From positions 124,001-188,000 of the forward strand of contig JAHCHW010000004.1 in NCBI GenBank assembly GCA_026129525.1: a stretch of 64,000 nucleotides of DNA, read 5' to 3'. Source of the DNA: Chitinophagales bacterium. GTDB taxonomy: Bacteria; Bacteroidota; Bacteroidia; Chitinophagales; LD1. How positions within the stretch are numbered: the stretch's first letter is position 1; every line of letters begins with the position of its first letter. Below, in pieces: positions 31,987 to 40,908 of this stretch. The notes beneath the pieces were generated by a model. It had not been told where the DNA came from. It searched no databases and saw nothing but the letters and a program-made list of their open reading frames with translations. Both the position numbers and the translations under genes were made by a program.

Positions 31987-33489
31987 ATGAAGAGCACCCT
32001 ATTCACGTTCACCACTATATTTTTTTCGGCAATAAGTCTGTTTGCAAAAGGCAGCAATACTACCACTGCTAAACCCATGAACATCCGCATTACCGTAAAG
32101 GGATTGGAAAGTTCAATCATGATTTTGGCAAACTATTTTGGCGATAAACAATATGTAAAAGACACCTTTGATTTTGATAAAAAAGCCACCATTACTTTAA
32201 AAGCCGATACCATGTTGCCGGGCGGTGTTTACCTGGCGGTTTTTCCTGCAATGGGCAATCGTTATTTCGAATTCATCATCAGCGAGTCGCAATTCAGTTT
32301 AGAAACCGACACCTTCGATTTAACAGGGCATTTAAAAGTTACCAACTCTAAAGAGAATACCTTGTTTTATGACGATATGAAGTTCCTCGGCAACATGAAA
32401 CACCTTTCCGATTCCATTGCCAAACTGTACCGCGAAGCAAAAGACCCGGGAGAGAAGGATAAATACCTGGCACAGTTAAAAAAGATTGATAACGATGTAA
32501 AAGAAAAACGCAATCAGGTTATTTCTCAAAATCCCGAAATGTTTTATGCCAAACTGATAAAAGCCATGAAGGACATTGACGTGCCCGACTTTCCCCGTGA
32601 TGAAAAGGGAAATATTATTGACTCGGCATGGCAGTGGCGCTACTTTAAAGCACATTATTGGGACAATGTTGATTTGCGTGATGACCGTCTTTTGCGTTGC
32701 CCTGTGCTGCACAACAAGTTGAAAACATTTATCAATCAAACAACCGTGCAGCATCCCGACTCTATCATTGTATCAGGCGAAGATGTGTTAGCGAAAACCG
32801 ATAAAAAGGGCGAGATGTATCGTTACATTCTTACTTACATCTTCAACGAAATGGCAAATTCTAAAGTAATGGGATTTGACGGTGCCTATGTTCACTTCGG
32901 AAAGGAGTATTTCTGCAAACCCGATATGACCCCCTGGATGGATACTGCCAAGCGTTTTAAAATTTGCGATCGTGTTACACGCTTAGAGCCTGTACTCGTA
33001 GGCAAAAAGGCGCAGCGCTTAATCCTTTGGACCGACTCAACCGAAACTGAGTGGCGCTCGCTGCACGATGTAAAAGCAAAATATACTGTTTTGGCATTTT
33101 GGGATCCGGATTGCGGACACTGCAAAAAGGAAATGCCGGTACTGGCAGAAGCCTATCATAATTTGAAAAAACTTGGAATAAGCGTAGAAGTGTATTCGCC
33201 TGCTATTATGGATATGGATCACTACAAACAATGGCGCGAGTTCATCGAAAAAAATAATCTGGACTGGATAAACGTATGCGATGCCAAGCGCCACAACAAT
33301 TTCCGTTGGGAATGGGATATACAAAGCACTCCGCAGATATATATTCTCGATAGCAATAAAATCATCTTAGCGCGCAGAATTGGTGCCGATCAGGTGGAAG
33401 ACTATGTTCGCCATTTAGATGACCCAAGCTACAAACCCAAAAACCTGAACAAGGTTAGCGATGAAGACAAGCAGGAGAATGCCGATTAA
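31987..33489 (+). CDS. Periplasmic thioredoxin-like protein with DUF5106/DUF4369-type N-terminus
   Basis: 500 residues. The signal peptide is MKSTLFTFTTIFFSAISLFAKG. Residues about 30-130 form the beta-rich DUF4369-like domain (IRITVKGLESSIMILANYFGDKQYVKDT), about 130-330 a helical DUF5106-type middle, and about 335-475 a TlpA/thioredoxin fold with the redox motif CGHC (Cys376, Cys379) in FWDPDCGHCKKEMPVL and a cis-proline in STPQIYILDS. It probably handles disulfides in periplasmic or outer-membrane proteins; Bacteroidota encode many such paralogues. The C-terminal ~25 residues are charged (NKVSDEDKQENAD). It has its own promoter-like element and no close operon partner. The exact client is unknown. 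Confidence 0.88.
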   Translation: MKSTLFTFTTIFFSAISLFAKGSNTTTAKPMNIRITVKGLESSIMILANYFGDKQYVKDTFDFDKKATITLKADTMLPGGVYLAVFPAMGNRYFEFIISESQFSLETDTFDLTGHLKVTNSKENTLFYDDMKFLGNMKHLSDSIAKLYREAKDPGEKDKYLAQLKKIDNDVKEKRNQVISQNPEMFYAKLIKAMKDIDVPDFPRDEKGNIIDSAWQWRYFKAHYWDNVDLRDDRLLRCPVLHNKLKTFINQTTVQHPDSIIVSGEDVLAKTDKKGEMYRYILTYIFNEMANSKVMGFDGAYVHFGKEYFCKPDMTPWMDTAKRFKICDRVTRLEPVLVGKKAQRLILWTDSTETEWRSLHDVKAKYTVLAFWDPDCGHCKKEMPVLAEAYHNLKKLGISVEVYSPAIMDMDHYKQWREFIEKNNLDWINVCDAKRHNNFRWEWDIQSTPQIYILDSNKIILARRIGADQVEDYVRHLDDPSYKPKNLNKVSDEDKQENAD

Positions 33490-33549
33490 CAGTGTAGCCT
33501 TTTGCCAACTATCCTGTTTTTATTCACAGTTACGTTAGTATAACTGAAC

Positions 33550-33579
33550 ATTGCCGGGCGCAGGTATAGCATAGCTTTG
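33550..33579 (+). promoter_or_regulatory. Bacteroidota-type promoter before the receiver-domain gene
   Basis: ATTG (33550-33553), 18 nt, then TAGCTTTG (33572-33579), an exact TAnnTTTG box, 20 nt before the ATG at 33600. Confidence 0.55.
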
Positions 33580-33599
33580 TTGGTATAAATACACAAACT

Positions 33600-34088
33600 A
33601 TGCTCCACGTAAACTCAACGGGCAGGTACAATTTCTTTCTTATTGAAGATAACCCTGCCGAAGTTCGCCTGATACAGGAAGCAATTAAAGAAGCCGGACT
33701 GGAAGATGTGGTGGATTTGGACTTTGCGTACGATGGCGAAGAAGCCTGTGAAACGTTAGATACCGTAAAGCTCATTAACAAGTCAATTGATTTGGTGCTG
33801 TTGGATTTAAACATGCCCAAAGTAACCGGCAAAGAGGTGTTGGAGAAAATTAAAACCGACCCCGAACTGGAAAACATTCCGGTAATTGTGGTTACCAACA
33901 GCGATTACAAAAAGGATATGATTGAGTGCTACCGTTTGGGCGCTAACGGCTATATGCAAAAACCTGCCGACTTTAAAAAACTGGTAGATTTTTTTGTGTC
34001 TGTTAAAAAGTCCATCGAAGTGCGAAATAAACTTTCCATTTACTACATCGAAAAAGAATACTACGCTGACTACGGCATGGCAGTTTAA
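33600..34088 (+). CDS. Single-domain response regulator (Rcp1/CheY-like)
   Basis: 162 residues, a receiver domain without an output domain. Acidic pocket FFLIEDNPAEVRL (Glu16, Asp17), phospho-acceptor Asp69 in LVLLDLNMPKVTGKE, Thr/Ser in VIVVTNSDYKKD and Lys in GYMQKPADFKKL. The extended loop between strands 2 and 3 with EACETLDTVKLINKS fits the Rcp1 type used with bacteriophytochrome or PAS-histidine kinases. It likely works by protein-protein contact. The gene is monocistronic, with a TAGCTTTG promoter box and a strong terminator after it. The partner kinase could be the REC-PAS-kinase at 40.9 kb, but nothing in the sequence proves it. Confidence 0.93.
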   Translation: MLHVNSTGRYNFFLIEDNPAEVRLIQEAIKEAGLEDVVDLDFAYDGEEACETLDTVKLINKSIDLVLLDLNMPKVTGKEVLEKIKTDPELENIPVIVVTNSDYKKDMIECYRLGANGYMQKPADFKKLVDFFVSVKKSIEVRNKLSIYYIEKEYYADYGMAV

Positions 34089-34114
34089 GAATACTACTAC
34101 TCAGAGCAAGGCGA

Positions 34115-34149
34115 TAAAAAATCCCGACCCTGATGGCGGGATTTTTTTT
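34115..34149. terminator. Bidirectional Rho-independent terminator
   Basis: AAAAAATCCCG (34115-34125) pairs with CGGGATTTTTT (from 34137), with A-tract and T-tract on opposite sides. It separates the receiver gene (+) from the pspC-like gene (-). Confidence 0.9.
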
Positions 34150-34153
34150 ATTT

Positions 34154-34381
34154 CTAAAAATCCCAAACCGGTGTGCGTCTGCTGCGGATATAGTCTTTCA
34201 TTCTCATCCAAAAGGCGAGAATCATGTAAACAATAACCGGAGAGCCGATGGTAAGGCAACTGGCGTAAATAAAAAACAGGCGGATGTTTTTTACCGGCAT
34301 GTGAAGGCGTTCGCCCATCCGTTCGCAAACGCCAAATACATTCTGCTCAATCAGAAACTTGGTGTGGTCAATCGGGTTCAT
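34154..34381 (-). CDS. Small PspC-domain membrane protein
   Basis: 75 residues starting at the ATG at 34381 (a GTG six codons earlier is possible). PspC-like features: NVFGVCERMGERLHMPVKNIRLFFIYASCLTIGSPVIVYMILAFWM, one cytosolic amphipathic segment followed by one transmembrane helix, and a basic C-terminal tail (RMKDYIRSRRTPVWDF). PspC proteins take part in envelope-stress responses. Here it is a minimal version without PspA or PspB nearby. It lies 34 bp downstream of the DUF2851 gene on the same strand and ends 5 bp before the bidirectional terminator, so it is probably the last gene of that transcript. Confidence 0.8.
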   Translation of the reverse strand: MNPIDHTKFLIEQNVFGVCERMGERLHMPVKNIRLFFIYASCLTIGSPVIVYMILAFWMRMKDYIRSRRTPVWDF

Positions 34382-34415
34382 GCTTTTTTGAAGTTGCACA
34401 CCAAAGTAAAAAAAT

Positions 34416-35687
34416 CTATTTCAAAAGCTGAAGCCCAACGCGGCATTCTAAACAGCGAAAGTTTTCGCAATAGGCAGTTCGCAGTTGTATAAGCGCCTGC
34501 GTATCGAACGCATTTTTTGCCTGCACTGAATGCGATTTCCAATAGGTGAGAAGTGCATTATTTTCAGGTTGGCAGGTTTCTAAAAGTTCCATGCTTTGCT
34601 CACAATACTTGTCTTCATCTTTGTATTTGCCATATGCAAACAGCACCGGTGCTACTGCGTTTATCAGAAGAACGTTTTTGGTAGAGGTGCCGATGTTGTA
34701 TTTAACCCGTGCCGATTTTTTATCGAGCAGATAATGTGTTTTCCAGTATTCCGAAACTTCAGTTTCAAAAAGCCGGTGAACTGATTTTACATTGAAACAA
34801 TTACGTGCGGCAGAAAACAAATGCTTATGCTTAATTAGCAACGAAGCCAATTGAGCAATGCGTATGTCCGGAAAATTTGCCGGGCGCAGGCGAAGCAATT
34901 TCCAAACATGCCGTGGCAATGGTTCTAACTGATGCAGCCGCTTTAAATACAAATACTCTTTTCGCAATTGCGCGGCATAATCATCATCAAAATTTTGGTC
35001 CAACAATCCCGCTTGCCCTAACAGCAACGCTTCGGTTTGCATTGGTTCATCGGAGTATTTTGCATAAACGGTAAGCGGCAGCGATTTGGCTAACAGTTCC
35101 ATGGGCTCGCGGTTAACGCCCGCACCTAAGTAGCGTGCAATAAGTCGGAACATAACATGCTCCCAGTCGCCCTTGCTTTCGGTAAGCATTTCGTTAATGC
35201 GCTGCACTTTACGTTCTAAGCGCTCTACCAGTAAACCGGAAAGAAACGAATTGGTTATATCTTCGGCAGCCTCCGGAAAAAAATCGGCACAGTGAATTTG
35301 CTTTTTACGGTTGGCGAGTTGCTCGTAGCGCGTGAGTGTAGTTCTGTTTATTCTGCCTTCCAATTTCAGAACCGGAATAGGCTCTCCGTTTTCGCGTACA
35401 GCCTGTTTGCCATCATCTTTAAACACTACATGCAAAATCACATTGTTGTAAGCCGCATCGCGTTGGTGGTGGTGTAAGAACCAATCCGATGACTTTATGT
35501 GCAATTCCACATTCCCTGCCCACAGTGTTTCCCCTATTCTGATTTTGGCATTCTGAAAATCGGGACCGGCATCGCTGTTTGCGATGCCTTGATGCACCAA
35601 TTGCACCTTCTCTCCACTAGTTGTTGTAAGCGATTCTGTATTAAACAAGCGGAACTTCCAAACAAAACGCAGCAGTTGTTCGTTCAT
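34416..35687 (-). CDS. DUF2851 family protein
   Basis: 423-residue soluble protein of a family nearly restricted to Bacteroidota. Recognisable parts: MNEQLLRFVWKFRLFNTESLTTTSGEKVQLVHQGIANSDAGPDFQNAKIRIGETLWAGNVELHIKSSDWFLHHHQRDAAYNNVILHVVF and a C-terminal CRVGLQLLK with a CxxC (ENFRCLECRVG). The N-terminal H/D/E-rich core (SDAGPDF...GNVELH...HHHQRD...ILHVV) resembles a PD-(D/E)XK-like arrangement with D, E and H at regular spacing, but I treat a nuclease role as speculation. No signal peptide. Function unknown. It is followed by the small PspC gene in the same direction. Confidence 0.85.
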   Translation of the reverse strand: MNEQLLRFVWKFRLFNTESLTTTSGEKVQLVHQGIANSDAGPDFQNAKIRIGETLWAGNVELHIKSSDWFLHHHQRDAAYNNVILHVVFKDDGKQAVRENGEPIPVLKLEGRINRTTLTRYEQLANRKKQIHCADFFPEAAEDITNSFLSGLLVERLERKVQRINEMLTESKGDWEHVMFRLIARYLGAGVNREPMELLAKSLPLTVYAKYSDEPMQTEALLLGQAGLLDQNFDDDYAAQLRKEYLYLKRLHQLEPLPRHVWKLLRLRPANFPDIRIAQLASLLIKHKHLFSAARNCFNVKSVHRLFETEVSEYWKTHYLLDKKSARVKYNIGTSTKNVLLINAVAPVLFAYGKYKDEDKYCEQSMELLETCQPENNALLTYWKSHSVQAKNAFDTQALIQLRTAYCENFRCLECRVGLQLLK

Positions 35688-35784
35688 TGCTCTAAAAATA
35701 GCAGGCTTACAGCAATAACAAAAAAGTCGTAATTGTTGGTGCTGCCTTTCGAACTTCGAAACTTGTATGTAAAGCTTGATGCTA

Positions 35785-36474
35785 CTACTGCATTATCTGG
35801 CAATTGGGAATTAGCCACGAAAGTTCATCGTTTACCTGTGCAGCAGTAATTTTTGCACTTTTCAAATTCAGAAACCGCAACTGTGCTAAGTCTTTTATCT
35901 CCGAAGGAAATGCCGATAAATTTTTATTGAAACTCAGGTCAAGTGTTTTCAGGTTTTTCATGCCTGTAAGTTGAGTAGGTATCGAGGTAAAGTCGTTGTA
36001 CGATAAGTCAATAATCTCTACTGTTTGCATTTTACCTAACTCGGCAGGTAAATTTTTCAATCCGCATTTTGAAGCCGATACTCGTTTGAGTTTTGCAAGT
36101 GCAGTAAGTTCTTTGGGTATCGCTGTTATGTTATTGAAACTGATTTCGAAATCTTCTAACGAAGTAATTGATGTTACCGCAATTGGAAAAGACGTAAAAG
36201 CATTTGCCGTTAGGTTGAGTGTTTTCAGTTTTTTCAAAGCACTCAGTTCTTTCGGGAAAGCCGCAATTTTGTTGTTCGACAGGTTGAGCTTTTCCAGATT
36301 AACAAACTTGGTAACCGAAGCCGGTACCGCTGTTAGTCCTTTGCCGCTTAGATTCAGAATTTTTACTGCCTCGGGAGCTTTTAATGCGTCATCTAAAGAG
36401 GTAAACTCCTTTTGTGCCGATAAATGAAGCATAACAAACAAGGAAAATCCGGTAATAACAGTTTGTAATCTCAT
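35785..36474 (-). CDS. Exported leucine-rich repeat protein
   Basis: 229 residues with signal peptide MRLQTVITGFSLFVMLHLSAQ. Residues about 38-210 consist of seven to eight LRR units of 23 residues of the bacterial/plant-like type (LxxLxxLNLSxNxIxxFPxELxxLKK, for example VNLEKLNLSNNKIAAFPKEL and KKLKTLNLTANAFTSFP). There is no membrane anchor or T9SS domain, so it is likely periplasmic. Such domains bind proteins; the partner is unknown. It starts 6 bp after the transsulfuration enzyme gene on the same strand, so the two are co-transcribed, though no biochemical link is evident. Confidence 0.88.
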   Translation of the reverse strand: MRLQTVITGFSLFVMLHLSAQKEFTSLDDALKAPEAVKILNLSGKGLTAVPASVTKFVNLEKLNLSNNKIAAFPKELSALKKLKTLNLTANAFTSFPIAVTSITSLEDFEISFNNITAIPKELTALAKLKRVSASKCGLKNLPAELGKMQTVEIIDLSYNDFTSIPTQLTGMKNLKTLDLSFNKNLSAFPSEIKDLAQLRFLNLKSAKITAAQVNDELSWLIPNCQIMQ

Positions 36475-36480
36475 GTTTCC

Positions 36481-37644
36481 TTATTCGATTTTTGCAAAAG
36501 CTTGTTTCAAATCTTCTATTAGAAATTCGGGATCCTCCAGTCCAATGTAAAAGCGCACCATGTTAAATGGGTACACCGAATCATCGTAATGCTCTTTTGG
36601 ATAAAAACTACAGGTAGGAATAATCAGCGATTCGTGCCCACCCCACGATACCGCCATCGAAAATGCGTTTAGGCTGTTGCAGAAGACTTCCATCTCCTCA
36701 ATACCTTTCACTTTCAGTGTTACGGTAAACAATCCTCCGCACCACTGCATTTGTTTTTTAGCAAGTGCATACTGAGGAAAGTTTTCATCGAAAGGATACA
36801 ACAACGATTCCACCATTGGATGTTGTTTAATGAAATCAACCACAGCTTCAGTGGTTTTTCTGATTTTTTCTAAACGTATTGGCAGGGTTCTTAAACTGCG
36901 GAGCAACAGCCATGCATCGTTCGGGGAAATAATGGCACCGAGGTTCAGTAATTCCGATACAAAAACTCTATCAGTCATTTTTTTAGAAGCAATCAACAAG
37001 CCTGCTACGGTATCGCTGTGCCCGCCATAGTATTTGGTAGCGGAGTGAACTTCAATATCAATACCCATGTCAATACAGCGCTGCCCAAGCGATGTGCAGT
37101 AACTGTTATCGAGCACCGTAACTATATTATGCTGCCTTGCAAGTTTTACCACTGCTTCAATGTCCTGCAATTCGAAAGTGAAGGTGTTGGGGGTTTCTAA
37201 AAAGTATAATCGTGTATTTGGTTGAGTAGCTTTTTCAAATTCGCTTATGTTACGCCCGTCAATCATGGTTGTTTCCACACCAAACCGGGGCAAGAATTTT
37301 GTGAGCAGCCTTTTGGTCCAACTGTAAGGTTTGCTCACACATACTACATGGTCACCGGCTTTTACATTCGCCATAACGGCTGCGGCAATGGCAGCCACAC
37401 CACTCCCGAAAATCAGCGCATCTTCGGCACCGGCTAATGCGGCAATTTTTTTTCGAAGAATTTCAACGGTAGGATTGTTGCCGCGTGTGTAAATGTGTGC
37501 TTCCTTCTCATTGGCAAAAGCTTTCCGCAAATCATCAACACGTTTAAATTGGAAATTGCTGGTTTGGATAACAGGCGGGGAAACAGCATTAAAATAATTT
37601 TCGCGCTCTTCGCCCAAATGATTCAGGATATAAGATATGTCCAT
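36481..37644 (-). CDS. Transsulfuration-family PLP enzyme, second paralogue
   Basis: 387 residues from the ATG at 37644; a TTG two codons upstream also opens the frame. Cys/Met-metabolism PLP fold: VSPPVIQTSNFQFK, IYTRGNNPTVEILRKKIAALAGAEDALIFGSGVAAI (cofactor-binding loop), LETPNTFTFELQDIEAV, VTVLDNSYCTSLGQR, and the Schiff-base lysine in EVHSATKYYGGHSDTVAG. SFYPKEHYDDSVYPFNMVRFYIGLEDPEFL is the C-terminal substrate region. It is quite diverged from the paralogue at 13.2 kb, including replacement of the usual YAETPSNPT by FLETPNTFT, so it probably prefers another substrate. Candidates are cystathionine beta- or gamma-lyase and O-acetylhomoserine sulfhydrylase. It heads a two-gene operon with the LRR gene. 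Confidence 0.88.
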   Translation of the reverse strand: MDISYILNHLGEERENYFNAVSPPVIQTSNFQFKRVDDLRKAFANEKEAHIYTRGNNPTVEILRKKIAALAGAEDALIFGSGVAAIAAAVMANVKAGDHVVCVSKPYSWTKRLLTKFLPRFGVETTMIDGRNISEFEKATQPNTRLYFLETPNTFTFELQDIEAVVKLARQHNIVTVLDNSYCTSLGQRCIDMGIDIEVHSATKYYGGHSDTVAGLLIASKKMTDRVFVSELLNLGAIISPNDAWLLLRSLRTLPIRLEKIRKTTEAVVDFIKQHPMVESLLYPFDENFPQYALAKKQMQWCGGLFTVTLKVKGIEEMEVFCNSLNAFSMAVSWGGHESLIIPTCSFYPKEHYDDSVYPFNMVRFYIGLEDPEFLIEDLKQAFAKIE

Positions 37645-37671
37645 ACCCAAACGTACACAGTTTCAGCGATT

Positions 37672-37711
37672 CTAAAAACAAAAGCGGATTGACCGCCTGT
37701 GCCAATCCGCT
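37672..37711 (-). terminator. Rho-independent terminator after pyrF-TPR
   Basis: Perfect 9-bp stem AGCGGATTG (37683-37691) with CAATCCGCT (37703-37711). On the minus strand it is followed by TTTTGTTTTT. It ends the pyrF-TPR transcript 22 bp after the TPR stop. Confidence 0.85.
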
Positions 37712-37732
37712 TAAAGGTGATGGTTGAGAAAA

Positions 37733-38467
37733 TTACTTTGTAGGGGCGGTTGTTGTTTTTACGCTTGTTGCAGGTGTTTTGGTTTGCGCGTCTTGCTTTT
37801 TAGTTACAAGATCTAAATTGCCCTTTGCCAACACAAACTCGGGGAAAATTTCCAGCGCTTTTTTAAAGTTGTCCTTGGCTGCTTCTTCCTGGTTAAGTTC
37901 CATAGCGCAAATGCCTTTCACATTGAATGCCGCAGCGCGCATAGGTACATCTTGCGAGCCGCCTTGCACTACTATGTTCACTTTCTGTTTTGCACTTTCA
38001 GGATTGTTGATGATTTGGTCGAGCGATGCAACACATTCGCCATAGCGCTTTAGCTGGTATTGCAGTGTAGCCATCTGATATAAGTAGTACAACGACTTTT
38101 CAGCCGCATACAACTTCTCGTAATCTGAAAGTGATTCTTTTATCATTCCCAAATTTTGTTTCGATACAGCCACTAATTCCAGAATATCGCTGCGGTTGGG
38201 GTTGCTTTTCAAAATTTGTTCGCCTACCAAATAAGCCTGAGCGTATCGCTCTCCTGCAAAATACAACAGTGCCAGCGAATCGTTCAGGTCGGCTTTTTCG
38301 GGCTTTATGGCAATCATGTTGTAAAGCGCAATAGTGGCAGCCTGCAAATCGTAGTTTTTAAGTGCATTGTGGTAAACGCGTTGTTGCACTTCGTAGGTAT
38401 CTTGCGCGGTTACACTTATACTGCCTAACATCATAAAAGCCATTACGGCAAAAACTATTTTCTTCAT
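37733..38467 (-). CDS. Exported TPR protein
   Basis: 244 residues with signal peptide MKKIVFAVMAFMMLGSISVTAQ. The mature part carries about four to five tetratricopeptide-like helices pairs (for example YHNALKNYDLQAATIALYNMIAIKP, ERYAQAYLVGEQILKSNP, KQNLGMIKESLSDYEKLYAA and QEEAAKDNFKKALEIFPEFVLAKGNLDLV). A low-complexity Thr/Lys/Ala tail follows (QTKTPATSVKTTTAPTK). Probably a periplasmic scaffold; the partner is unknown. It is 33 bp downstream of pyrF on the same strand and followed by a terminator, so it is likely transcribed with pyrF. Confidence 0.85.
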   Translation of the reverse strand: MKKIVFAVMAFMMLGSISVTAQDTYEVQQRVYHNALKNYDLQAATIALYNMIAIKPEKADLNDSLALLYFAGERYAQAYLVGEQILKSNPNRSDILELVAVSKQNLGMIKESLSDYEKLYAAEKSLYYLYQMATLQYQLKRYGECVASLDQIINNPESAKQKVNIVVQGGSQDVPMRAAAFNVKGICAMELNQEEAAKDNFKKALEIFPEFVLAKGNLDLVTKKQDAQTKTPATSVKTTTAPTK

Positions 38468-38500
38468 TAGTATGATTTTCGCGGATAAATGTAAAAGAAT

Positions 38501-39319
38501 TTAGAGTGTGGCAACAAAGGGCTGCAACAGCGCTTTTACTTCAAGGGCTTTCTCTCTGGCGGCTTGGGCATAGTCTTCGCCCTTTGAAGCGTAAATAATT
38601 TGCCGGGCTGAATTAATAAGCAAACCGCCTTTCGCGTTCATGCCGTTTTTGCAAATGGCTTCGGCATCTCCCCCTTGCGCTCCAACACCTGGAACCAGAA
38701 AAAAGTAATCGGGAGCCAACGTACGTATATGGGCAAACGCATCGGGGTGTGTAGCCCCTATCACAAACATTAGTTGGTCGGCACTTGCCCATGTTTGCGC
38801 TTTGCGGATAACCTGCTCATACAATTTGCCATCGGCATTTTTAATTAACTGAAAATCGCTGCTGCCTTTGTTGGAAGTAAGCCCTAAAAGTATTACCCAC
38901 TTTCCGGCATATTCCAAAAACGGTGTAACCGAATCTTCGCCCATGTAAGGAGCTACGGTTACGGCATCAAAGTTCAGCCATTCAAAAAATGCTTTGGCAT
39001 ACATTTTTGAGGTGTTGCCTATGTCGCCACGTTTGGCATCGGCAATGGTGAATGTTTTTTCGCTTTTCGAATTGATGTAGGCAACGGTTTTCTCTAAACT
39101 TTCCCAACCTTTTGTGCCGCGGCATTCATAAAAAGCCAAATTGGGTTTGTATGCAATAGCAAGGTCAATAGTGGCATCAATAATGGCTTTGTTGAACTCA
39201 AAAACAGGGTCGCTGTAATCGAGCAAATGGCGGGGAATTAAATCAATATCGGTATCTAAACCCACGCAAAGCATAGATTGTTTTTTAACGATAAGCCGGT
39301 AAAGTTCTTCGTTGTTCAT
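38501..39319 (-). CDS. pyrF: Orotidine 5'-phosphate decarboxylase
   Basis: Last step of de novo UMP synthesis: decarboxylates OMP. 272 residues, the long type-2 form of the enzyme. It starts with [13 protein letters not shown]. The catalytic Asp-Lys-Asp network is in [14 protein letters not shown] (Lys96), then [27 protein letters not shown] and [12 protein letters not shown] (phosphate-binding). Cytosolic. The promoter region upstream (86 bp to the divergent CHAD gene) shows no clear attenuator. Downstream gene: TPR protein, probably co-transcribed. No other pyrimidine gene is in the window. Confidence 0.96.
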   Translation of the reverse strand: MNNEELYRLIVKKQSMLCVGLDTDIDLIPRHLLDYSDPVFEFNKAIIDATIDLAIAYKPNLAFYECRGTKGWESLEKTVAYINSKSEKTFTIADAKRGDIGNTSKMYAKAFFEWLNFDAVTVAPYMGEDSVTPFLEYAGKWVILLGLTSNKGSSDFQLIKNADGKLYEQVIRKAQTWASADQLMFVIGATHPDAFAHIRTLAPDYFFLVPGVGAQGGDAEAICKNGMNAKGGLLINSARQIIYASKGEDYAQAAREKALEVKALLQPFVATL

Positions 39320-39404
39320 GCGCGCTAAACTACAATTTTGGTTGAGGTAGCGGTGGTTTGTAATTATTCAAATTAGTATTTTTCGCTTGTAACACAGCGT
39401 AGCA

Positions 39405-40172
39405 ATGGAACCGTTTTTTTCTTTGCAAACTAATTTTGAAGAGTTGCATAAGAAATGCAAGGTGCACTTGCGTTATTATAGCACAAAGCAGCACCCTGAA
39501 CATCTTCATAAGTTACGGGTAACCATAAAACGAATCAAAGCTTTGTTTCGTTTGGCAAACGCTGCCGATACAAGATTCAATAATGATAAGTTTTACAAAC
39601 CCTACCGAAAACTTTTTAAAGCCGCAGGCAAAATCCGCGAAGCGCAGGTGCATATTCAAAACCTGCAATTACTAACCGGTAAAAAGCGAAGTGCCGAAAC
39701 CGAGCAACTCAAACGCGGGATAAGGCAAATGAATGCAGCGTTTGTTTCTATGCAAGTGGATTTTATTTCGTCCATTGATAAACGAAGCGAGGAAATAGGT
39801 GAGAAGTTGAAGCGTATAAAATCCGCGCGGTTGCAGAAATGCTTTGCGACCGACCTGAAACAGATTTGCAAGCGGGTTTATGCCATCAGGCGTGCCGATA
39901 AACTTCATTCGTTCCGGAAAAAATTGAAGCGGCTGATGTATAACAATGAACTGACAAGTGCAAAAAACCGAATGCTTACAAGAAGCTATCTTAAAGCGAT
40001 AGATGACCTGCAAGACACCATTGGCAAATGGCACGATGCCGAGTTGCTGAAATTTATGGCAATGCAGGAAGTAAGTTTGAAAAATTACTTACCGGCACTC
40101 GAAAAACAATGCGATAAATTGTTAATGGAAACGGAACGCCTGTTGAGTTTACTGAGGCAGAAATGTGCCTGA
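39405..40172 (+). CDS. CHAD-domain protein
   Basis: 255 residues, an all-helical CHAD domain with its conserved histidines and basic surface: LHKLRVTIKRIKALFRLAN, KLFKAAGKIREAQVHIQNL, ADKLHSFRKKLKRLMYN and IDDLQDTIGKWHDAELLKFM. CHAD domains bind polyphosphate, and many are linked to CYTH triphosphatases or polyphosphate kinases; neither is adjacent here. The protein is strongly basic, consistent with binding an anionic polymer. It lies alone on its strand, divergent from pyrF and convergent with the bifunctional nuclease gene (4 bp apart). Its role in polyphosphate granules is inferred from the family. Confidence 0.88.
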   Translation: MEPFFSLQTNFEELHKKCKVHLRYYSTKQHPEHLHKLRVTIKRIKALFRLANAADTRFNNDKFYKPYRKLFKAAGKIREAQVHIQNLQLLTGKKRSAETEQLKRGIRQMNAAFVSMQVDFISSIDKRSEEIGEKLKRIKSARLQKCFATDLKQICKRVYAIRRADKLHSFRKKLKRLMYNNELTSAKNRMLTRSYLKAIDDLQDTIGKWHDAELLKFMAMQEVSLKNYLPALEKQCDKLLMETERLLSLLRQKCA

Positions 40173-40176
40173 GCGT

Positions 40177-40782
40177 TCAGGTATTCTTTTTGCGCTTGTT
40201 CATTTCATCGCGAACGCGGGCAGCTCGCTCGTAATCCTCGTTTTCAATAGCGCTTTGCAATGCCTGTTGCAGTTCGGCAGTGGTCATATCCGAAAGATTG
40301 ACCGGCATTTCGGGATTAGTAAGTTTGGCGAGTTCGGTTTCTTCCTGTGGCGTTACCTCGGTGCCTTCGCTGGCATCGGCTTCCACTCCGGCTTCCTGCA
40401 AAATACTTTCTTCCACGTAAATGGGGCAGTCAAAGCGAACAGCCAGTGCCAGTGCATCGCTGGTACGCGAGTCAATTTCAAAATATTCTGCCCCGCGCTT
40501 GCATACTAAGTTGGAATAAAACACTCCGTCCAGCAACTTCGAAATGTAGATGTATTCCAACTCTACTTCAAAAGTATCGCACATGGTTTTTATCAAATCG
40601 TGGGTAAAGGGGCGGGTGGGTTTCATATTGTCGAGCGCCATGGCAATAGCCTGTGCTTCAAAGCCGCCAATTACAATGGGCAGCCTGCGGGTGCCGCCTA
40701 CTTCGCCAAGCACTACAGCAAACGAATGCGATTGGGTAACACTGTGCGAAAGGGCAATTATCTCCAGTTCAACTTTCTTCAT
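40177..40782 (-). CDS. Bifunctional nuclease-family protein (DUF151) with UvrB/C motif
   Basis: 201 residues. The N-terminal ~135 residues form the bifunctional nuclease (BFN, DUF151) domain: VELEIIALSHSVTQSHSFAVVLGEVGGTRRLPIVIGGFEAQAIAMAL, RPFTHDLIKTMCDTF, IDSRTSDALALAVRFDCPIYVEE. A Glu-rich linker follows, then a C-terminal UvrB/UvrC-type motif (about 165-200: LQQALQSAIENEDYERAARVRDEMNKR). This two-part layout is common in Bacteroidota. Plant BFN proteins have RNase/DNase activity; whether the bacterial ones do is uncertain. Cytosolic. It is convergent with the CHAD gene with only 4 bp between, so transcripts must overlap. Confidence 0.9.
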   Translation of the reverse strand: MKKVELEIIALSHSVTQSHSFAVVLGEVGGTRRLPIVIGGFEAQAIAMALDNMKPTRPFTHDLIKTMCDTFEVELEYIYISKLLDGVFYSNLVCKRGAEYFEIDSRTSDALALAVRFDCPIYVEESILQEAGVEADASEGTEVTPQEETELAKLTNPEMPVNLSDMTTAELQQALQSAIENEDYERAARVRDEMNKRKKNT

Positions 40783-40908
40783 TTTTCCTTACAGGCTTTC
40801 GGTTTAAAAGTAGCCGAATTTCGGTAAACGCAAAATTGACTGTTGTTGGCTGTTCGACAATAACAACGAGGAATTGATGAGACAAAGTTTATGTGCAAAA
40901 CTTAAGGC

